The translations under genes were made by a program, and so were the position numbers. A model generated the notes under the pieces. That model did no database searches. It saw only the letters and a list, made by a program, of their open reading frames with translations, and was not told the DNA's origin. A stretch of 31,385 bases of DNA from DASSBR01 sp035708085 (lineage in GTDB: Bacteria > Pseudomonadota > Gammaproteobacteria > Natronospirales > DASSBR01): positions 1-31,385 of the forward strand of contig DASSTE010000063.1 in assembly GCA_035708085.1 (NCBI GenBank), written 5' to 3'. Shown here in pieces: positions 16,851 to 25,445 of the stretch; within the stretch, counting starts at the first letter, position 1, and every line of letters starts with the position of its first letter.

Positions 16851-17837
16851 GTGGACCGATTTGACCGCCTCACGTTGTTGCATCGCCTGCTCGACGGTTG
16901 TCGCGTTCCGATTCCGCTCGACGAGATCATGGCGAAATTGGAATGCTCCCGAGCGACCGCCAATCGCGCGATTCAGACGCTGCGCGACGACCTCGGCGCA
17001 CCGCTGGAATACGACCGTGAACTGAACGGCTACCGCTACACCGGCACAGCCGTTTACGAACTTCCGGGCCTGTGGCTCAACCCCTCCGAACTGATGGCGT
17101 TGATTGCCAGCGAACACCTGCTCGCGGAAGTAGAGCCGGGCGTCCTTGCGCCAATTATCGAACCGCTGCGCGAAAGGCTGGCGCGCCTGCTTGAACGCCG
17201 CCAGTCGGGAGATGGCGAACTGCTCAAGCGCATCCGCATCTTCCAGACCGAAACCCGCAGCGTCGATCTCGACAGCTTTCATCGCGTCGCCGAAGCCCTC
17301 GGCACCCGCCATAAACTGCGCATCCTCTACCACGGCCGCGAGCGCGACGAGACGACGGAACGCGTGATCTCCCCGCAGCGCCTCGTCTATTACCGCGACA
17401 ACTGGTACCTCGACGCCTGGTGCCACGCGAGCGACGGATTGCGGACATTCTCGCTCGACCGCCTCCAACCCGTCGAACTGCTGCAGGAAAAGACCTACGA
17501 CTGCAGCACAGAACAGCTCGACGCCCACTTCAAAAGCGGCTACGGCATATTTGCCGGCCCCGGAAAACACATGGCCGTGCTCCATTTCAGTCCCAGCCAG
17601 GCCCGCTGGGTGGCAGACGAGCACTGGCATCCGGATCAACAAGGTCGAGTCCTGCCCGATGGCAGCTACGAACTACGCGTCCCGTACGCCGACCCGCGCG
17701 AGCTCATTATGCAGATATTGAAATACGGGCCGGAAGTCGAAGTGCTTGGACCGGAGGGCCTGCGCCGGGAAGTGGCGGAGCGCGTCATGCGGATGGGCGC
17801 GATGTACGCTGAATTTACCGACAGGCTCATGGATTGA
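16851..17837 (+). CDS. WYL-domain transcriptional regulator (YafY/DeoR-like)
   Basis: A 328-residue regulator. The N-terminal helix-turn-helix (about residues 1-60; HRLLDGCRVPIPLDEIMAKL and SRATANRAIQTLRDDLG) is followed by a WYL domain with the motif Trp185-Tyr186-Leu187 in YYRDNWYLDAW. A WCX-type C-terminal extension follows. WYL domains bind nucleic acid or nucleotide ligands. WYL proteins are known to regulate CRISPR-Cas and other defence loci, so its position 225 bp upstream of cas3 on the same strand is suggestive. Against this, its base composition looks like the chromosomal genes to the left rather than the less GC-rich cas genes. The start is GTG at 16851. Regulation of the cas operon is inference. 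Confidence 0.88.
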   Translation: MDRFDRLTLLHRLLDGCRVPIPLDEIMAKLECSRATANRAIQTLRDDLGAPLEYDRELNGYRYTGTAVYELPGLWLNPSELMALIASEHLLAEVEPGVLAPIIEPLRERLARLLERRQSGDGELLKRIRIFQTETRSVDLDSFHRVAEALGTRHKLRILYHGRERDETTERVISPQRLVYYRDNWYLDAWCHASDGLRTFSLDRLQPVELLQEKTYDCSTEQLDAHFKSGYGIFAGPGKHMAVLHFSPSQARWVADEHWHPDQQGRVLPDGSYELRVPYADPRELIMQILKYGPEVEVLGPEGLRREVAERVMRMGAMYAEFTDRLMD

Positions 17838-18062
17838 GCCCCTCACCCCTTAGCCTGAATACGGAAGGAAATCGCGTAAGACGATTGCGGCCGCCGGAAT
17901 GCTGGCAACCGGAGCCGGTGAGACGGCGCGATTCGACCAGTCCCTCCGGATTTGTCTGCCGGACTTGTGACTCCGATGTATCGAAGGTGGTCGTCAGTGT
18001 GTGTCGGTTCAACGAAAGACTGCGAAATTTATTCGTAGAAACCATTGGATAAAAATTCGCGA
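17838..18062. promoter_or_regulatory. Region upstream of cas3, with small palindromes
   Basis: This 225-bp gap holds no gene and should carry the cas operon promoter. Inverted repeats are CGAA-ATTTA-TTCG at 18023-18035 and the perfect palindrome ATTCGCGAAT at 18055-18064, which overlaps the cas3 ATG. Further left, ACCGG-AG-CCGGT lies in about 17909-17920. The TTCG-type palindromes near the start are possible operator sites for the adjacent WYL regulator or another repressor. No convincing sigma-70 hexamer pair was found. Confidence 0.4.
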
Positions 18063-20825
18063 ATGACTGTGACCGATAGGAGCTACTTTTCATATTGGGG
18101 GAAAGCAGGTAAGGAGGACGACTTCCACCTGCTACCGTTCCATTCTCTGGATGTGGCTGCCGTCGCTCATGTGCTTTTGGCGGAGCGGGGCGATTGGCGA
18201 AGCTATATGGCCTCGTTGCTGCGCTGGCCTGTCGACGAAGTTGAGAACTGGCTTCCGTTCCTCATCGCATTGCACGACCTGGGCAAGTTCGCGTCACCAT
18301 TTCAGAGTCTGCGGCCTGACATTGCACGTTTTCTGAAGCATGAATTGCAAGTGCGTGAATGCCCGGTAAGGCACGATACGTTGGGATTCATGCTCTGGGA
18401 ATTCGCACTCCACAAGTCGCTATTCGATCAAGAATCGGTACCGTCGCTTCCTCCGCCTGCACGGCGTTCGCCGGCTGCGATCAGTTATCTAATGCGTGCG
18501 GTTACCGGCCATCATGGAAAACCGCCTAAAGAAGCCGCGCAAAAGTATTTGCGGCCGGAGTGGTTTGATGAGTCGGATATGGGAGCAGCACAAGCATTTG
18601 TTAAAGACGCTGCCAACCTTCTGCTGCCGCCGGATTGCGAGTGGCCGTCGTCCAGTTCCGAACACCTTAAAACCGCATCCTGGTGGTTAGCGGGCTTTAC
18701 TGTCTTGTGCGACTGGGTGGGATCAAATCGCCGATACTTTGCGTACCACCAAGAGCCTATCCCGTTGTCGACTTACTGGCATGGGGCAAAGTGCGTTGCA
18801 GCGGCGGCCGTGGCTGAGTGTGGACTTAAACAGGTCGCATTGAGCAATGACTTGTCGCTCAGAGATTGTTTTGCGACTTGTCCGGCCGACCTTGAGCCAA
18901 CGCCGCTCCAAGCTGTGGCGGCCAGCTGCACACTGGGCAAGGGTCCACAGCTTTTCATTCTCGAGGACGTAACGGGAGCCGGCAAGACTGAAGCTGCGCT
19001 GGTGCTGGCACATCGCATGATGCGGCAAGGACTGGCTTCCAGTCTCTATTTTGCACTTCCGACGATGGCCACCGCGAATGCAATGTACGACCGAATCGGA
19101 GGCGTCTATGGCCGCATGTTTGCCGAAGACGGCCGTGCGAGCCTGGTGCTTGCGCACGGCCAAGCCGGGCAAATGAGCAGATTCCGCGATAGCGTCTTGC
19201 CAATCGCCGGCGAAGAAACCGGCGAGTACGGAGACAAGACTTTGTCGGCGACGGCTGCTTGCACGGCGTGGCTCGCGGACAACCGTAAGAAGGCATTGCT
19301 TGCCAACGTGGGCGTGGGGACGATTGATCAGGCTATGCTGGCGGTGCTGCATGCGAAACACCAGTCTTTGCGGTTGCTCGGTCTCCTCGACAAGCTGCTG
19401 ATCGTCGATGAAGTCCACGCGTGCGATGCCTACATGCTGCGTTTGCTTGAATCGCTGCTGCGCGCACATGCGCGCTCTGGCGGGAGCGCCATTTTGCTGT
19501 CCGCGACCCTCGCGGTAAATCAGCGGGAAAAATTGATGACAGCCTTTAGAGAAGGGCGCGGTGCTGCCGGTCTGCTGGCGGCCGACGCAAGCTACCCCGC
19601 TCTCAGCCACTGTTCGGATACCGTTTGTGGATCCCAGCCTGTAGATGCTGCTCCCGACAGTCGACGTACAGTAGCTGCACACTGTACTGATGATATCGAT
19701 AGCGTGTATCGGACGCTGGCGGAAGCAGCCACCAAAGGGGGCTGCGCATGCTGGATACGCAACACCGTCGATGACGCCCGGGAGGCCTCCGAAACGCTGC
19801 GAAGCCGGTATCCAGACGTGACGGTCCATCTATTTCACGCGCGCTACTGCTTAAGAGACAGGCTGGAAATTGAGCGGTGCGCCTTGGAAAGGTTCGGAGC
19901 TTTAAGCGGCCCGGAACAACGTGCGGGACAAATACTCATTGCCACCCAGGTTGTCGAACAGTCTCTCGACGTCGATTTTGACGTGCTGGCCAGCGATTTG
20001 GCTCCGATTGATCGGCTGATTCAACGCGCTGGCCGTCTGCACCGGCATGCCCGTGCCATCGACGGCTCACGGATAGATGCATGTGATCAGCGCGGAGAGC
20101 CGGTTCTTCATGTCTATGCGCCAGCATGGAAGGATCGGCCGGGAAGGGATTGGCTTCAGGCCGATCTTCCGGGGACTGCTGCCGTCTACAGAGGTATGGA
20201 TGCCCACCTCTGGCTTACGCAGATGTTGTTACGCGAGCACGGTGGATTCCAGACACCGGGCGACGTCCGTCGTATGGTGGAGGGCGTGTATGGCGACGAT
20301 GCGAACGAGATGGTTCCCGAGGGGCTGCAACCGGCATGGCAGGCTTGGCAGGGCGAAAATCTGGCCGATGCCAGCGTCGGCAGTTTGAACAGCATCCACA
20401 TTGAAGGGGGCTATATCTCCGAAGGCGTATGGACCGAAGACATCGTTACGCCCACCCGTTTGGGCGAACCCAGCGTGACAATCGTGCTGGGCCGGCGTGA
20501 CGGCGGTCGTATTGCATTCTGGGTTGAAACTGGGAACTGGGCGCTAAGCAGCCTTCAAATACTCGCGAAATATGCCCGAGAGCCGGTCCAGCCGGCCGAT
20601 GTGTCTGACCAGGCGTGGCAAGACTGGTTGAATGAATTGCCCGCACAGGGACGGTGGTGCATTCCCGTGGTGTTGTCACGCCAAAATGATGGCTGGGCTG
20701 GTCGTGTCAAGAGCGCCGACGACACGATTCGAACCGTTCAGTACACCGCGGAGACTGGATTATCGGTCGATAGAGACCGCTTGCGCCCGAAGAATCCGCC
20801 ACCAAGGGGTGGCAGGGAGGAATAG
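18063..20825 (+). CDS. cas3: CRISPR-associated helicase/nuclease Cas3 (type I-E)
   Basis: A 920-residue Cas3, similar in size to the 888-residue E. coli protein. It is recruited by Cascade to bound targets, where it nicks and unwinds DNA. The N-terminal HD nuclease has FHSLDVAAVAH (His27) and ALHDLGKF (His71-Asp72). The superfamily 2 helicase shows TGAGKTEA (Lys308), DEVH at 449-452, ILLSATL, and motif V/VI segments ATQVVEQSLDVDFDVL and RAGRLHRH. A C-terminal domain follows. I chose ATG at 18063 because it gives the family N-terminus (SYFSYWGKAGKEDDFHLL); an in-frame TTG at 18045 is possible. All nuclease and helicase residues I can check are intact, so it should be active. Confidence 0.95.
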   Translation: MTVTDRSYFSYWGKAGKEDDFHLLPFHSLDVAAVAHVLLAERGDWRSYMASLLRWPVDEVENWLPFLIALHDLGKFASPFQSLRPDIARFLKHELQVRECPVRHDTLGFMLWEFALHKSLFDQESVPSLPPPARRSPAAISYLMRAVTGHHGKPPKEAAQKYLRPEWFDESDMGAAQAFVKDAANLLLPPDCEWPSSSSEHLKTASWWLAGFTVLCDWVGSNRRYFAYHQEPIPLSTYWHGAKCVAAAAVAECGLKQVALSNDLSLRDCFATCPADLEPTPLQAVAASCTLGKGPQLFILEDVTGAGKTEAALVLAHRMMRQGLASSLYFALPTMATANAMYDRIGGVYGRMFAEDGRASLVLAHGQAGQMSRFRDSVLPIAGEETGEYGDKTLSATAACTAWLADNRKKALLANVGVGTIDQAMLAVLHAKHQSLRLLGLLDKLLIVDEVHACDAYMLRLLESLLRAHARSGGSAILLSATLAVNQREKLMTAFREGRGAAGLLAADASYPALSHCSDTVCGSQPVDAAPDSRRTVAAHCTDDIDSVYRTLAEAATKGGCACWIRNTVDDAREASETLRSRYPDVTVHLFHARYCLRDRLEIERCALERFGALSGPEQRAGQILIATQVVEQSLDVDFDVLASDLAPIDRLIQRAGRLHRHARAIDGSRIDACDQRGEPVLHVYAPAWKDRPGRDWLQADLPGTAAVYRGMDAHLWLTQMLLREHGGFQTPGDVRRMVEGVYGDDANEMVPEGLQPAWQAWQGENLADASVGSLNSIHIEGGYISEGVWTEDIVTPTRLGEPSVTIVLGRRDGGRIAFWVETGNWALSSLQILAKYAREPVQPADVSDQAWQDWLNELPAQGRWCIPVVLSRQNDGWAGRVKSADDTIRTVQYTAETGLSVDRDRLRPKNPPPRGGREE

Positions 20826-20829
20826 ACCG

Positions 20830-22425
20830 TTGGATAGCTTCAATTTATTGCACGAACCTTGGCTGCCGATCCGCCGCCGATCGGGTCGAACCGACTATGT
20901 GGCGCCTTGGCAGCTAACCGAGCCCGACGATCCGCCGGTAGCCCTGGCAGCGCCTCGCGCCGATTTTAACGGCGCTTTGGCTCAATTCTGGATTGGTCTG
21001 CTGCAAACGGCTTTCGCGCCGACGAGCAGTGAGCATTGGGAAGAACTGTTCGAGGCACCGCCCGGTCCGGACCGACTACGTGAGGCGTTTGCGCCTTATG
21101 CGAGTGCTTTTGAGTTAACGGCCGATGGTCCTCGTTTCATGCAGGACATAAATTCGCTGCCGGACGCGCCCGAGGTCGAGATCGCATCATTGTTGATTGA
21201 GATGCCTGGCGGCAACACGCTCAAGAACAACGCGGATCATTTCGTCAAACGAGGCGGCGTTACCGGTCTATGCCCGTCCTGCGCTGCTTCGGCGCTCTTT
21301 ACTTTGCAGATCAACGCCCCGAGCGGCGGAGTCGGCCACCGCACGGGGCTGCGTGGCGGCGGTCCGCTTACAACCCTTTTATTGGCCGATCCGAACAGTC
21401 CGGGCGGACTCGATACAACACTATGGCACGACCTGTGGCTCAACGTTTTGCCAAGCGGCGAGCGGCTGACGGGGAATGTTGGCAAAGCTGATCAGGCAGA
21501 CATTTTTCCCTGGCTTGGCGAAACCCGAACTAGCGAGAAGGGCAGCGGCTGGGAGACGACGCCGGAAGACACACACCCGCATCAAATGTACTGGAGCATG
21601 CCGCGCAGGATTCGGCTGCAAACGACCGATCTGGAATCAGGCGCCTGTGGCGTTTGCGGTAGGGCATCTGAAGAATTGATCACCACCTACCGCACAAAAA
21701 ACTATGGCGTCAATTATTTCGGCGCATGGCAGCATCCTCTTTCGCCGTACTACGTTGATACGAATGGTCAAATACTACCGCTTCATGCCCAGCCAGGCGG
21801 CATCTCGTACCGGCACTGGCTGACTCTCGGGTACCTCGAAGATTCCGGCCCGGGTGGCACCCTCAGAGCGCAAAACGTAAAGACCTGTCTCCGAGAAAAT
21901 CGCCTGCTGACAGGCGAGCAGTTACGCCTTTGGTCGTTCGGCTATGACATGGCAAATATGAAAGCAAGGTGCTGGTATGAAGCCGTTATGCCCTTGTATC
22001 TGCTCCCGGCCAACAGGCAACAGGCGTTCATCGCTGACGTTGACTGCATGGTGGCTGCTGGCAACAAGGTTGCACAAACGTTGAGGATGTGCATACGCGA
22101 TGCATGGTTCGATGCGGGGAGCGAAGTTCGAGGCGACATGTCATTCATTCCGGAGATGTTTTATGAACGAACGGAGTCGGATTTTTACCGGCTGCTTCAG
22201 TCGCTGGCTGGAGAAGATCCGGCGGGCGTCGAGTTGCGACTTCGATGGCTGAAGGTTATTCAAAAAGCCGCGCTGGCAATCTTTGACGCACAAGCGGCCA
22301 GCGATTCATTCAGCTATGGAAATCCGAAGCGAGTAGCGGTCGCGCACGCGCGTCTGAATCGTTATTTAAATGGTAAATCGCTGCGAGAAGAACTCAACCT
22401 TGGTGATGCGCGGGAGGTAGCATGA
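20830..22425 (+). CDS. cas8e: Cascade large subunit Cas8e (Cse1/CasA)
   Basis: A 531-residue large subunit of type I-E Cascade, which reads the PAM and starts target unwinding. The N-terminus SFNLLHEPWLPIRRRSGRTD and the segment GLCPSCAASALFTLQINAPS are family hallmarks. Two CxxC pairs, Cys148/Cys151 and Cys273/Cys276, probably hold a zinc ion. I chose a TTG start at 20830. A good site GGGAGG (20815-20820) precedes it, it begins four bases after the cas3 stop, and the reading then starts exactly at the family N-terminus. Extending further upstream in the same frame would overlap cas3 by about 200 bases. The 3' end overlaps cse2 by ATGA. Confidence 0.92.
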   Translation: MDSFNLLHEPWLPIRRRSGRTDYVAPWQLTEPDDPPVALAAPRADFNGALAQFWIGLLQTAFAPTSSEHWEELFEAPPGPDRLREAFAPYASAFELTADGPRFMQDINSLPDAPEVEIASLLIEMPGGNTLKNNADHFVKRGGVTGLCPSCAASALFTLQINAPSGGVGHRTGLRGGGPLTTLLLADPNSPGGLDTTLWHDLWLNVLPSGERLTGNVGKADQADIFPWLGETRTSEKGSGWETTPEDTHPHQMYWSMPRRIRLQTTDLESGACGVCGRASEELITTYRTKNYGVNYFGAWQHPLSPYYVDTNGQILPLHAQPGGISYRHWLTLGYLEDSGPGGTLRAQNVKTCLRENRLLTGEQLRLWSFGYDMANMKARCWYEAVMPLYLLPANRQQAFIADVDCMVAAGNKVAQTLRMCIRDAWFDAGSEVRGDMSFIPEMFYERTESDFYRLLQSLAGEDPAGVELRLRWLKVIQKAALAIFDAQAASDSFSYGNPKRVAVAHARLNRYLNGKSLREELNLGDAREVA

Positions 22426-22937
22426 GCATTAGATTCAAAGCCGAAAATCCAGCCGGAGAGGCGCTGCGGGCGTGGCTGGAACGATTGGATAAGAACCACG
22501 GAGACCGAGCATCTATCCGCAGATGCCGCGATGCAGGCGCAGTCGCCTTTCAACCGGCCTTTGTACGCTTTTTCATATCTGATCTGCGGCCGCTTTTTGG
22601 TCCGCAAGCCGGGGCGATGCGGCTCGCCGGCATATTCGGTCTGGCGTCCCACCTGGACGGGAATAAGCCGTGCGTGCTGGGGACGGGAGACAGCATGGCT
22701 CGCCAAATGGCGTCGAGCCGGCCGGGGCAAAGCGGCGGCCCGCGTATCAGTGAACTGCGTTTCAGGCGTTTATTGCAATACGAACGCGATGATCTTTACC
22801 GGCCTATGCTGCGTATCATACGCGCGCTTCACGGCGAGGCGAACGTCTACGATTTGGCCGATGCGGTCTACTACTGGGGAGACAACGTCCGCAAGCGTTG
22901 GGCTTTTGACTACTTTCCGTACAGTGAAAATCGATAA
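22422..22937 (+). CDS. cse2: Cascade small subunit Cse2 (CasB)
   Basis: A 171-residue, mainly helical, Arg-rich protein. Cse2 is present as a dimer in type I-E Cascade and stabilises the R-loop by holding the displaced strand. Recognisable segments are LRAWLERLDKNHGDRASIRR near the start and SELRFRRLLQYERDDLYRPM in the second half. Length is close to the E. coli protein (160 residues). The ATG overlaps the cas8e stop (ATGA) and has GGGAGG just upstream, so the two are translationally coupled. The identity rests on family resemblance and on its position between cas8e and cas7. Confidence 0.92.
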   Translation: MSIRFKAENPAGEALRAWLERLDKNHGDRASIRRCRDAGAVAFQPAFVRFFISDLRPLFGPQAGAMRLAGIFGLASHLDGNKPCVLGTGDSMARQMASSRPGQSGGPRISELRFRRLLQYERDDLYRPMLRIIRALHGEANVYDLADAVYYWGDNVRKRWAFDYFPYSENR

Positions 22938-22948
22938 AGGAGATACAG

Positions 22949-24016
22949 ATGAATCGTTTTGCACAGATACACCTGCTTACGGCATATCCGCCGGCCAATC
23001 TGAACCGGGACGACCTGGGCCGCCCGAAGACGGCCCGAATGGGCGGCGCGGAACGTTTGCGCGTGTCTTCTCAAAGCTTGAAGCGCGCCTGGCGAACGTC
23101 GGCTGTTTTCCAGGAAGCGCTAGCCGGGCATGTCGGAAAGCGGACGAAAGAACTTGGTATTGGCATATATGAGCGCTTCACAGAATCCGGTGTGGATGCA
23201 AAGAAGGCGCGCGAGTGGACAAAGTTGATCGCCGCTACCTTCGGTAAGTTGAAGGCGTCAAAGAAGGACAAGCCGCTAAATGATCTTGAGATTGAACAGC
23301 TCGCGCATTTCTCACCTGTTGAAATTGCGGCGGTGGATGCATTGGTAGCGAAGCTGGCGGAGGAGAAGCGAGCGCCGACTGAAGCCGAACTGGAGATCTT
23401 GCGAAAGAATCATCAGTCGGCTGATATAGCACTATTTGGCCGAATGCTCGCGGCGGCGCCATCTTTTAACGTAGAAGCCGCCGCCCAGGTTGCACATGCC
23501 GTAACGGTTCACAAGGTGGCCGTCGAAGACGATTTCTTTACCGCCGTGGACGACCTGAATCCTCGTGACGAAGACCTTGGGGCGGGTCACATGGGTATTA
23601 CCGAATTTGGCGCCGGACTGTTCTATCTTTATATTTGCATCGACCGTGCATTGCTTGTCGAAAATCTGAAAGGGGACAAGGATCTCGCCAGCCAGGCGAT
23701 CGCTGCGTTGGTGGAAGCAGCAGCGACCGTCGCGCCAACCGGCAAGCAGGCGAGTTTCGGCTCCCGCGCTCGCGCAAGTTACGTGTTTTGCGAAACCGGC
23801 GATGCGCAACCACGGTCGTTGGTCAGCGCGTTTTTGAAACCGGTGGAGGGGCAGGATCAGTTTAGCGATGCGGTCGAAAGTCTTGAGAAACTGGTCAAGG
23901 CTTTTGACCAGGCGTATGGCGACGGGGCGAGTGCGACGGCAAAGATTAACGTCGCTGCCGGAACAGGAAGCCTGAAGGAAGTCATTGCCTGCGCGTCGGA
24001 GCTTGGTGATGACTGA
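22949..24016 (+). CDS. cas7e: Cascade backbone Cas7e (Cse4/CasC)
   Basis: A 355-residue RAMP protein. Six copies form the backbone that holds the crRNA spacer in type I-E Cascade. The N-terminal signature HLLTAYPPANLNRDDLGRPK and RLRVSSQSLKRAWR match E. coli CasC. ADIALFGRML, VHKVAVEDDFFTAVDDL and HMGITEFGAGLFYLYICID are further family blocks. A strong site AAAGGAGA precedes the ATG, which is the best ribosome binding site of the operon and fits the need for many copies. It starts 11 bp after cse2 and overlaps cas5 by eight bases. Confidence 0.95.
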   Translation: MNRFAQIHLLTAYPPANLNRDDLGRPKTARMGGAERLRVSSQSLKRAWRTSAVFQEALAGHVGKRTKELGIGIYERFTESGVDAKKAREWTKLIAATFGKLKASKKDKPLNDLEIEQLAHFSPVEIAAVDALVAKLAEEKRAPTEAELEILRKNHQSADIALFGRMLAAAPSFNVEAAAQVAHAVTVHKVAVEDDFFTAVDDLNPRDEDLGAGHMGITEFGAGLFYLYICIDRALLVENLKGDKDLASQAIAALVEAAATVAPTGKQASFGSRARASYVFCETGDAQPRSLVSAFLKPVEGQDQFSDAVESLEKLVKAFDQAYGDGASATAKINVAAGTGSLKEVIACASELGDD

Positions 24017-24758
24017 TTTCCTCCTGTTTCGTCTCTACGGGCCGATGGCATCCTGGGGCGAGGAGGCAGTTGGCGAATATCGCCCGACGGCGAGGCATCC
24101 GGGAAAGTCAGCTATCCTGGGTCTAATCGCCGCGGCGCTGGGAATCAGACGATCGCGGTCCGATGCCTTATCTGCATTATCCGCAGGATATGGCGTAGCC
24201 GTGCGCGTTGACGCAGCCGGCGAGCTGCTTCGCGATTACCACACGGTACAAACGCCGCCGAACCGTCGCAACCAACGCTACTACACTCGCCGCGACGAGC
24301 TGACCTGGAACGACCCATATACGCTTGTATCGCAGCGCGATTATCGTGTTGAGGCGGCCTGGACGATTGCTTTGTGGCTCGCCGAGAAGCCGCCGGAGTC
24401 GCTGGCTACCTTGGCGGCAGCCTTGCGTGAACCTGAGTTGACACTTTATCTGGGCCGGAAGTCATGCCCGCTGGCGATGCCGTTGGCGCCCCGCATTGTC
24501 CAGGCGGCTAGCCTGAAATCGGCCTTTGATGCTTTCCCCGCAATAGACTCGCAATGGCCGGATGCGATGGCCGCGGGATTTGCGTCGCTTGCTGCAGAAA
24601 CTGGCGACGAATTCTATTGGGATGAATGCGACGACAGCTTTGCTGGCATGTCGACGGGAATGGTCCATTTTCGACGGGATCAATCCCTTGATCGTGGCCG
24701 CTGGCAATTCGAGCAGCGCCGGGAGCATGGCTTGGCTGGTGTGAAGGGGGGTGAATGA
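24009..24758 (+). CDS. cas5e: Cascade subunit Cas5e (CasD)
   Basis: A 249-residue RAMP protein that caps the 5' handle of the crRNA and contacts Cas8e. The N-terminus FLLFRLYGPMASWGEEAVGE and the block ARHPGKSAILGLIAAALGI are typical of Cas5e. YHTVQTPPN and LTWNDPYTLVSQRDYRVEAAW follow as in relatives. The ATG at 24009 overlaps the end of cas7 (ATGACTGA). An upstream in-frame start at 23985 would add residues that do not fit the family. The stop overlaps the first ATG of cas6e. No damage is seen. Confidence 0.93.
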   Translation: MTDFLLFRLYGPMASWGEEAVGEYRPTARHPGKSAILGLIAAALGIRRSRSDALSALSAGYGVAVRVDAAGELLRDYHTVQTPPNRRNQRYYTRRDELTWNDPYTLVSQRDYRVEAAWTIALWLAEKPPESLATLAAALREPELTLYLGRKSCPLAMPLAPRIVQAASLKSAFDAFPAIDSQWPDAMAAGFASLAAETGDEFYWDECDDSFAGMSTGMVHFRRDQSLDRGRWQFEQRREHGLAGVKGGE

Positions 24759-25426
24759 TGTATTTCAGCCGCGTACGGATCAGGCCGGATCACAGATCCC
24801 TCCAGAGCCTATTCACCGCTGATGGCTATGCTGAGCACAAACTCTTGTGGAGCCTTTTTTCCGCACAAACAAGCGGCTCGCGCCCATTCTTGTATCGGTC
24901 GGACATTGAGCGGGGCGGGACGAGCTTTCTTGTAGTTTCGAACGAAGCCCCACGGGCAGACCACCCCGTGCTCGTCGTGGAAACAAAGGATTATCAGCCC
25001 CAACTGAAAGCAGGGGAGCGGCTCGAATTCCGACTGCGCGCGAATCCGGTTATCAGTCGCCGCGACGATTCGGGCAAGCTGCATCGGCACGACGTTGTGA
25101 TGGACGCCAAACGCCGCAATAGTGGGGATGAAAACCTGAATCTCATGGTGATCGTGCAAGCCGCTGGTGCAGAATGGCTGGCGAAGCGATCCGAGAAGCA
25201 TGGGTTCGAAGTGGCCGCCAGCGAGCTGCGAGTAGATGGCTACCGGCAACATCGCTGGTTCAAGCGCACCCAGTCGCGGCCAGTGCGGTTGAGCACGCTC
25301 GACTTTGCCGGCGTATTGACGGTGTCCGATCCCGCAACCTTTACCAACGCATTGATAAATGGCATCGGATCAGCGAAAGGGTTCGGTTGCGGTCTTCTGC
25401 TCGTGCGGCGGCTCGGAGGATGCTGA
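24755..25426 (+). CDS. cas6e: CRISPR RNA endonuclease Cas6e (CasE)
   Basis: A 223-residue metal-independent endoribonuclease that cuts the repeat hairpin of the pre-crRNA and stays bound to the 3' handle. The likely catalytic His28 lies in YAEHKLLWSLF, matching His20 of E. coli CasE. The C-terminal glycine-rich loop GIGSAKGFGCGLLLVRR, a hallmark of Cas6e, is intact. The first of two consecutive ATG codons overlaps the cas5 stop (ATGA), and the second, at 24758, is equally possible. A GGGGGG-rich site lies just upstream. Its substrate hairpin is the perfect palindrome of the adjacent array. Confidence 0.93.
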   Translation: MMYFSRVRIRPDHRSLQSLFTADGYAEHKLLWSLFSAQTSGSRPFLYRSDIERGGTSFLVVSNEAPRADHPVLVVETKDYQPQLKAGERLEFRLRANPVISRRDDSGKLHRHDVVMDAKRRNSGDENLNLMVIVQAAGAEWLAKRSEKHGFEVAASELRVDGYRQHRWFKRTQSRPVRLSTLDFAGVLTVSDPATFTNALINGIGSAKGFGCGLLLVRRLGGC

Positions 25427-25445
25427 CCGCGGCAACACCAGGTGC

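Noticed and set aside
23985..24008. A longer Cas5e starting at 23985
   Set aside because: The extra residues overlap cas7 and do not fit the Cas5e N-terminus. The ATG at 24009 with the usual short overlap is better.
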